This document shows, one piece after another, positions 61,367 through 64,000 of a DNA stretch of 64,000 nucleotides. A program made the position numbers and the translations under genes. Position 1 is the stretch's first letter. Every line of letters starts with the position of its first letter. Under the pieces are notes generated by a model, which did not search any database, was not told the origin of the DNA, and was given only the letters and a program-made list of their open reading frames with translations. This DNA comes from Pseudonocardia acidicola. Lineage in GTDB: Bacteria; Actinomycetota; Actinomycetes; Mycobacteriales; Pseudonocardiaceae. The DNA lies in the NCBI RefSeq assembly GCF_012911935.1, contig NZ_JAAXLA010000011.1, positions 58,742 through 122,741 of the forward strand, read 5' to 3'.

Positions 61367-61747
61367 CTAGCTGCCATCTCGCTCGTGGGGGAACCACTGC
61401 TCCGGGTCGCCCATGTATTCCATGTACTCGATACAGGCGCCGTCCTTGAGCGCGAAGGCCACCCGGACGACGCCCTTCTGCGCCTCCCACGGCTCGAGCA
61501 GCACCTCGTCGGCCGCTGCAAGCAGCGGCTCGAGGGCGCCCATGGGGACGCGGAAGGCCACGTGCGGACGCGTTCGGACGGCGTTGACGACGGGGCTGTC
61601 GGGCTCGTAACGAAGAAACTCGAGACTCTGCGGATGCTGCCGCGGGTTGGTGACCCAGACCTTTGTCGCCTCGACGTAGGTCTCGTCATCGTGCCGGTCG
61701 TCGCAGGGAATACCAATGTGGTCGAACTCGAGGCGCAAGGTGTTCAT
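61367..61747 (-). CDS. VOC/glyoxalase-family protein
   Basis: The 126-residue single-module VOC protein has F-D-H-I-G-I-P near the N-terminus, P-H-V-A-F-R-V in the middle and I-E-Y-M-E-Y near the end. These supply His and Glu positions typical of metal binding in lyases, epimerases or isomerases. ATG 61747 follows GAGAGG. As the first gene of the leftward operon it may act on a sugar-derived intermediate. Confidence 0.82.
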   Translation of the reverse strand: MNTLRLEFDHIGIPCDDRHDDETYVEATKVWVTNPRQHPQSLEFLRYEPDSPVVNAVRTRPHVAFRVPMGALEPLLAAADEVLLEPWEAQKGVVRVAFALKDGACIEYMEYMGDPEQWFPHERDGS

Positions 61748-62175
61748 GTCCACCTCTCAGGCGATCGTCAGTGGGTGGGCGCTGCGCAGCGAGCCCCGGT
61801 GTCGCCGGCCCGTCCGGAGGCAGAAGGACGGCGATGTTCGCACCACCGTTATCTCTTGTCGTTGCCGGGACTCTAACGCTCAGGTGGAAAGAGGTCCAGA
61901 CCTATTTTTGACTCACCTGCCTCGCGGCAGCCAGAGGCGCACGAGGAAGAAGACTTGTCGGTGCGCTCTTCTCGGCCGCGACGATCGATCTTGTGGTCTG
62001 AACCGCTCGATGCGACCCGCCGCTGCTGCTCGGTTGTGGCGACCCTTGACAGAGGCAGATGTGCGCTCAGATGGCGGAGCCCTGCGTGTCTAAGCATCTA
62101 GCCCGGCGCTCCAGCGTCTCGCTGCTGCTGGCGCTCGGGGTGAGCCCGTGCGTCGTGGTGGAGGTGCCCTCGTTG
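61748..62175. other. Promoter region of leftward operon; otherwise no gene
   Basis: A dyad AGGTC-CA-GACCT at 61892-61903 resembles a weak GntR/dre-type half-site pair and sits in an AT-rich patch about 145 bases upstream of the VOC gene, making it a candidate operator. No coding region is supported in the rest. Confidence 0.4.
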
Positions 62176-62457
62176 TCAAGCACCAGATGTGCCGGGCGGA
62201 GGTGGTGGTGTTTCGGCGCTGGGGCGCCGGTAGCGCGCCAATATCTGGTCGATGGCCTGCTGCGTAGTCAGCTCGCCGCGCGCAACGGCCTCCAGCAGGG
62301 CCAGTCCTTTCGGGCTCGGTTCCAGCCCGTCGGCCCGCAGGGAGCCCAAGGCGGAGGCCACGGCGCGTCGACGTTCCACGGCCTCCTCGGCCCGGGCCCG
62401 CTGTTCCGCAGCCAGCCGCCCGTCCCAGATCACGCGGGGTCGCGGGGACGCGCTCAT
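62176..62457 (-). CDS. VbhA-like antitoxin domain protein
   Basis: The 93-residue protein has the helix A-S-A-L-G-S-L-R-A-D-G-L-E-P-S-P-K-G-L-A-L-L-E-A-V-A-R-G-E-L-T-T, resembling the VbhA antitoxin fold that inhibits Fic toxins. ATG 62457 follows GGGAGG. No Fic gene is in the window, so it may be an orphan or its toxin may lie elsewhere. The Pro-rich tail is probably disordered. Confidence 0.55.
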   Translation of the reverse strand: MSASPRPRVIWDGRLAAEQRARAEEAVERRRAVASALGSLRADGLEPSPKGLALLEAVARGELTTQQAIDQILARYRRPSAETPPPPPGTSGA

Positions 62458-62499
62458 GGGGATCATCCTCCCGTGCGGATAAGAGGGTCGCCAGGGCTC

Positions 62500-62691
62500 T
62501 CATCGCACCCGCCGTCTGCGCCTGCACCTACGCCGCTTTCGCTCCGCGGTGACCAGCAGCGCCGCGCCGCCCACGACCGCGGCGACGGCCAGCGCAGGGC
62601 CCGGCCCGGCCGCCGCACGGATCACAAGCACGACGCTCAGGACGACTACGGCCGCGAGCAGCGCCGTGGCGAGGTCGACGACGAGGCGCAC
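62500..62691 (-). CDS. Small two-helix membrane protein
   Basis: The 63-residue protein has two hydrophobic segments (about 5-27 and 33-48) and a very basic C-terminus (K-R-R-R-C-R-R-R-R-R), so the tail should face the cytoplasm. GTG 62691 lies just after the preceding stop. It is likely part of a plasmid transfer or maintenance operon. No family recognised. Confidence 0.5.
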   Translation of the reverse strand: MRLVVDLATALLAAVVVLSVVLVIRAAAGPGPALAVAAVVGGAALLVTAERKRRRCRRRRRVR

Positions 62692-62693
62692 GA

Positions 62694-63527
62694 TCAGCCC
62701 TGTGTGCCGGTGAGGCGCCGTCGCCAGGGTCGGCGCTGATCATCGGCGGTGCCCTGCGGGGCGCGCGCGGGGAGCTCGAGGGTGGTCGGTGCGCCGACGG
62801 TTGCTTCCAGGACGGTGGTGTGCCAGGCCGCGGAGTCCAGCGCGGTCTCCGGGTCGGGCCAGGCGCCGCCGCGGCGTTCGGCACCGACGGCGATGAGGTG
62901 CTCCCCGGCGCGGTGGTAGGCGACGATCTGCTCGAGCAGCCCGCCGGTGTCGGGGTAGCGCCGGGCCGCGCCGTGCTGGGTCGGCCGTGGGCCGAGGCGC
63001 TGGCGGATCGCCGCAGGGAGGATCTCCCAGGGCGCCGAGGTGTAGCGCGCTGAGGCTGCCGCGGCCGCACCCGCGGCGGCACCGCCGCCGGGGGGACGGT
63101 TCCAGCGTTGTGTGGCGATGTCGCTGACGGTGAGCGGATGCACCTGCACGGAGGCGACCCATGGGCCGCCGGTGGGGCGGAAACGGCGGCTTCCGGGCTG
63201 CTCGGGTGCGACCGGGCGGCGGGCCTGCACGGTCAGGAACGCCCGCTGGTCGATCCACCAGGCCTCGATGTCGTGGGTGTAGCCGGCCGGGCCGCGGTTG
63301 CGGACCCCGGCCTTGGTCGCCCAGGACGCGACCGGCTGCAGCGCGCACAACCCGGCGTCGGCGAGCAGCCGCAGCGCCGGGAGCGGCATCACCTCCCAGC
63401 CGAGCCGGTCGACGTGGTGGGTCCAATGCGCCCGCAGCGGCCCGTCGGGCACCGCGGGTTGCCGGTTCGCCCCGGCCGGGGCCGGGGCCGGGGCAGCGGA
63501 GGGGTGGTGGGGGATCAGGTCGCTCAT
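62694..63527 (-). CDS. Hypothetical plasmid protein
   Basis: The 277-residue hydrophilic protein has a Pro/Ala-rich N-terminus, then W-T-H-H-V-D-R-L-G-W-E-V-M-P-L-P-A-L-R-L-L and I-E-A-W-W-I-D-Q-R-A-F-L-T-V-Q-A-R. A Gly/Ala linker near 150-160 separates a C-terminal region. It is coupled to the preceding membrane protein gene (ATGA) and ends next to the small membrane protein gene. The function is unknown; the context suggests a conjugation-associated operon. Confidence 0.6.
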   Translation of the reverse strand: MSDLIPHHPSAAPAPAPAGANRQPAVPDGPLRAHWTHHVDRLGWEVMPLPALRLLADAGLCALQPVASWATKAGVRNRGPAGYTHDIEAWWIDQRAFLTVQARRPVAPEQPGSRRFRPTGGPWVASVQVHPLTVSDIATQRWNRPPGGGAAAGAAAAASARYTSAPWEILPAAIRQRLGPRPTQHGAARRYPDTGGLLEQIVAYHRAGEHLIAVGAERRGGAWPDPETALDSAAWHTTVLEATVGAPTTLELPARAPQGTADDQRRPWRRRLTGTQG

Positions 63528-64000
63528 TGCATCTGCCTCGCTTCACGCTGGCTACGCCGGCGGATGGAGCGGCGCCGACACCAGATCCACAGCCGCACGA
63601 TCAGCAACAGCATGGGAATGTGGGTCGTCAGGAGGCTGGCCACCACAGACCCCCAGGGATGGGCCTCGGGCGGGAGCCCGGCGACGATGATCCCCGCGCA
63701 CGCGAGGAAGAAGGACCAGGCGATGAGCGCGAAGAGCCAACCGAGGATGCTGCTGGGGAGGCGCAGCCGCAGCGCGGTCCGGCACAGGGCTTTCCAGGCC
63801 CACCGCCGCGGCGAATCGCCCCGAGCGGGCAGGTATCCGGCGAACCTCGAATCGGTCCCCGCCCGGCGGGCGCGCGGGTGCCCCGGCGCGGCGTACGGCG
63901 GGGGAGCCGCCCAGCTCGGCGGTGGAGGCGCCCACGTGGGCGGCGGAGGAGGCGTGCCGAAGCCTGGTGGGTCCGGGGGTGGCGGGCTCCAGTCCTCAGC
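63524..64000 (-). CDS. Proline-rich membrane protein, 5' end off window
   Basis: At least 158 residues are encoded. A Pro/Trp-rich segment (P-P-P-P-P-T-W-A-P-P-P-P-S-W) is followed by a basic stretch and two membrane spans (L-G-W-L-F-A-L-I-A-W-S-F-F-L-A-C-A-G-I-I-V and H-I-P-M-L-L-L-I-V-R-L-W-I-W). It ends in an Arg-rich tail. Its stop overlaps the next start as ATGA. The beginning lies beyond the window. The layout resembles small membrane proteins of actinobacterial transfer regions. Confidence 0.6.
   Translation of the reverse strand, partial: AEDWSPPPPDPPGFGTPPPPPTWAPPPPSWAAPPPYAAPGHPRARRAGTDSRFAGYLPARGDSPRRWAWKALCRTALRLRLPSSILGWLFALIAWSFFLACAGIIVAGLPPEAHPWGSVVASLLTTHIPMLLLIVRLWIWCRRRSIRRRSQREARQMQ

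Overview
The window is high-GC DNA with actinobacterial gene content: GTG/TTG starts, LigB/BphC ring-cleavage enzymes, a dre-like GntR operator and actinobacterial-type plasmid genes. It looks like a large plasmid or plasmid-derived integrative element of a soil actinomycete, possibly Pseudonocardiales (inference). It carries two catabolic modules on either side of a plasmid maintenance core.

Region A (1-31.6 kb) is an aromatic-degradation island. It holds four Rieske oxygenase alpha genes (4340, 16370, 20870, 26811) and four beta genes, one of them broken. Around them lie two Rieske ferredoxins, a ferredoxin reductase, three LigB-type and one BphC-type extradiol dioxygenases, and six alpha/beta hydrolases of the meta-cleavage-product type. 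An HpaB-like and an HsaA-like flavin oxygenase, an SDR, a zinc dehydrogenase and two aldo-keto reductases complete the set. LysR, IclR and TetR regulators are present. Two kinds of repeated operator-like element suggest at least two regulons: a LysR-associated element at 2.8 and 4.1 kb, and GTTCC-N7-GGAAC sites at 18.7, 18.8 and 20.7 kb. The genes fit dihydroxylation, rearomatisation, extradiol cleavage and C-C hydrolysis of one or more polycyclic or aryl-substituted aromatics; the substrate cannot be read from sequence. The 14.7-20.6 kb stretch is decaying, with frameshifted beta and AKR genes, a duplicated promoter with a truncated alpha gene, and a nitroreductase remnant.

Region B (31.8-46.9 kb) is the plasmid backbone. 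It contains an IS630-family element with terminal inverted repeats, IS5-family fragments, a small DNA-binding protein with terminator, a replication-initiator-like gene behind a possible SD-sequestering hairpin, and a VapBC pair. ParA and an RHH-like ParB follow, then a striking array of about 65 strictly 11-bp-phased units (38699-39425) directly upstream of parA. Next come an FDXHR zinc protein, a tyrosine recombinase with a 25-bp palindromic candidate site, a frameshifted zinc-finger/coiled-coil gene, an AbiE toxin-antitoxin pair, and recombinase and IS remnants.

Region C (46.9-61.8 kb) is an amino-sugar/carbohydrate module. A DasR/NagR-like GntR regulator with a dre-like site diverges from a SIS-domain sugar isomerase/deaminase and MurQ. 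Facing them is a long minus-strand operon: VOC protein, TIM-barrel isomerase, OYE-type reductase, sugar ABC transporter, two Gfo/Idh/MocA oxidoreductases, a zinc dehydrogenase, a ROK kinase and NagA.

Region D (62.2-64 kb) returns to plasmid-type genes: a VbhA-like antitoxin, two membrane proteins (one running off the window) and a hypothetical.
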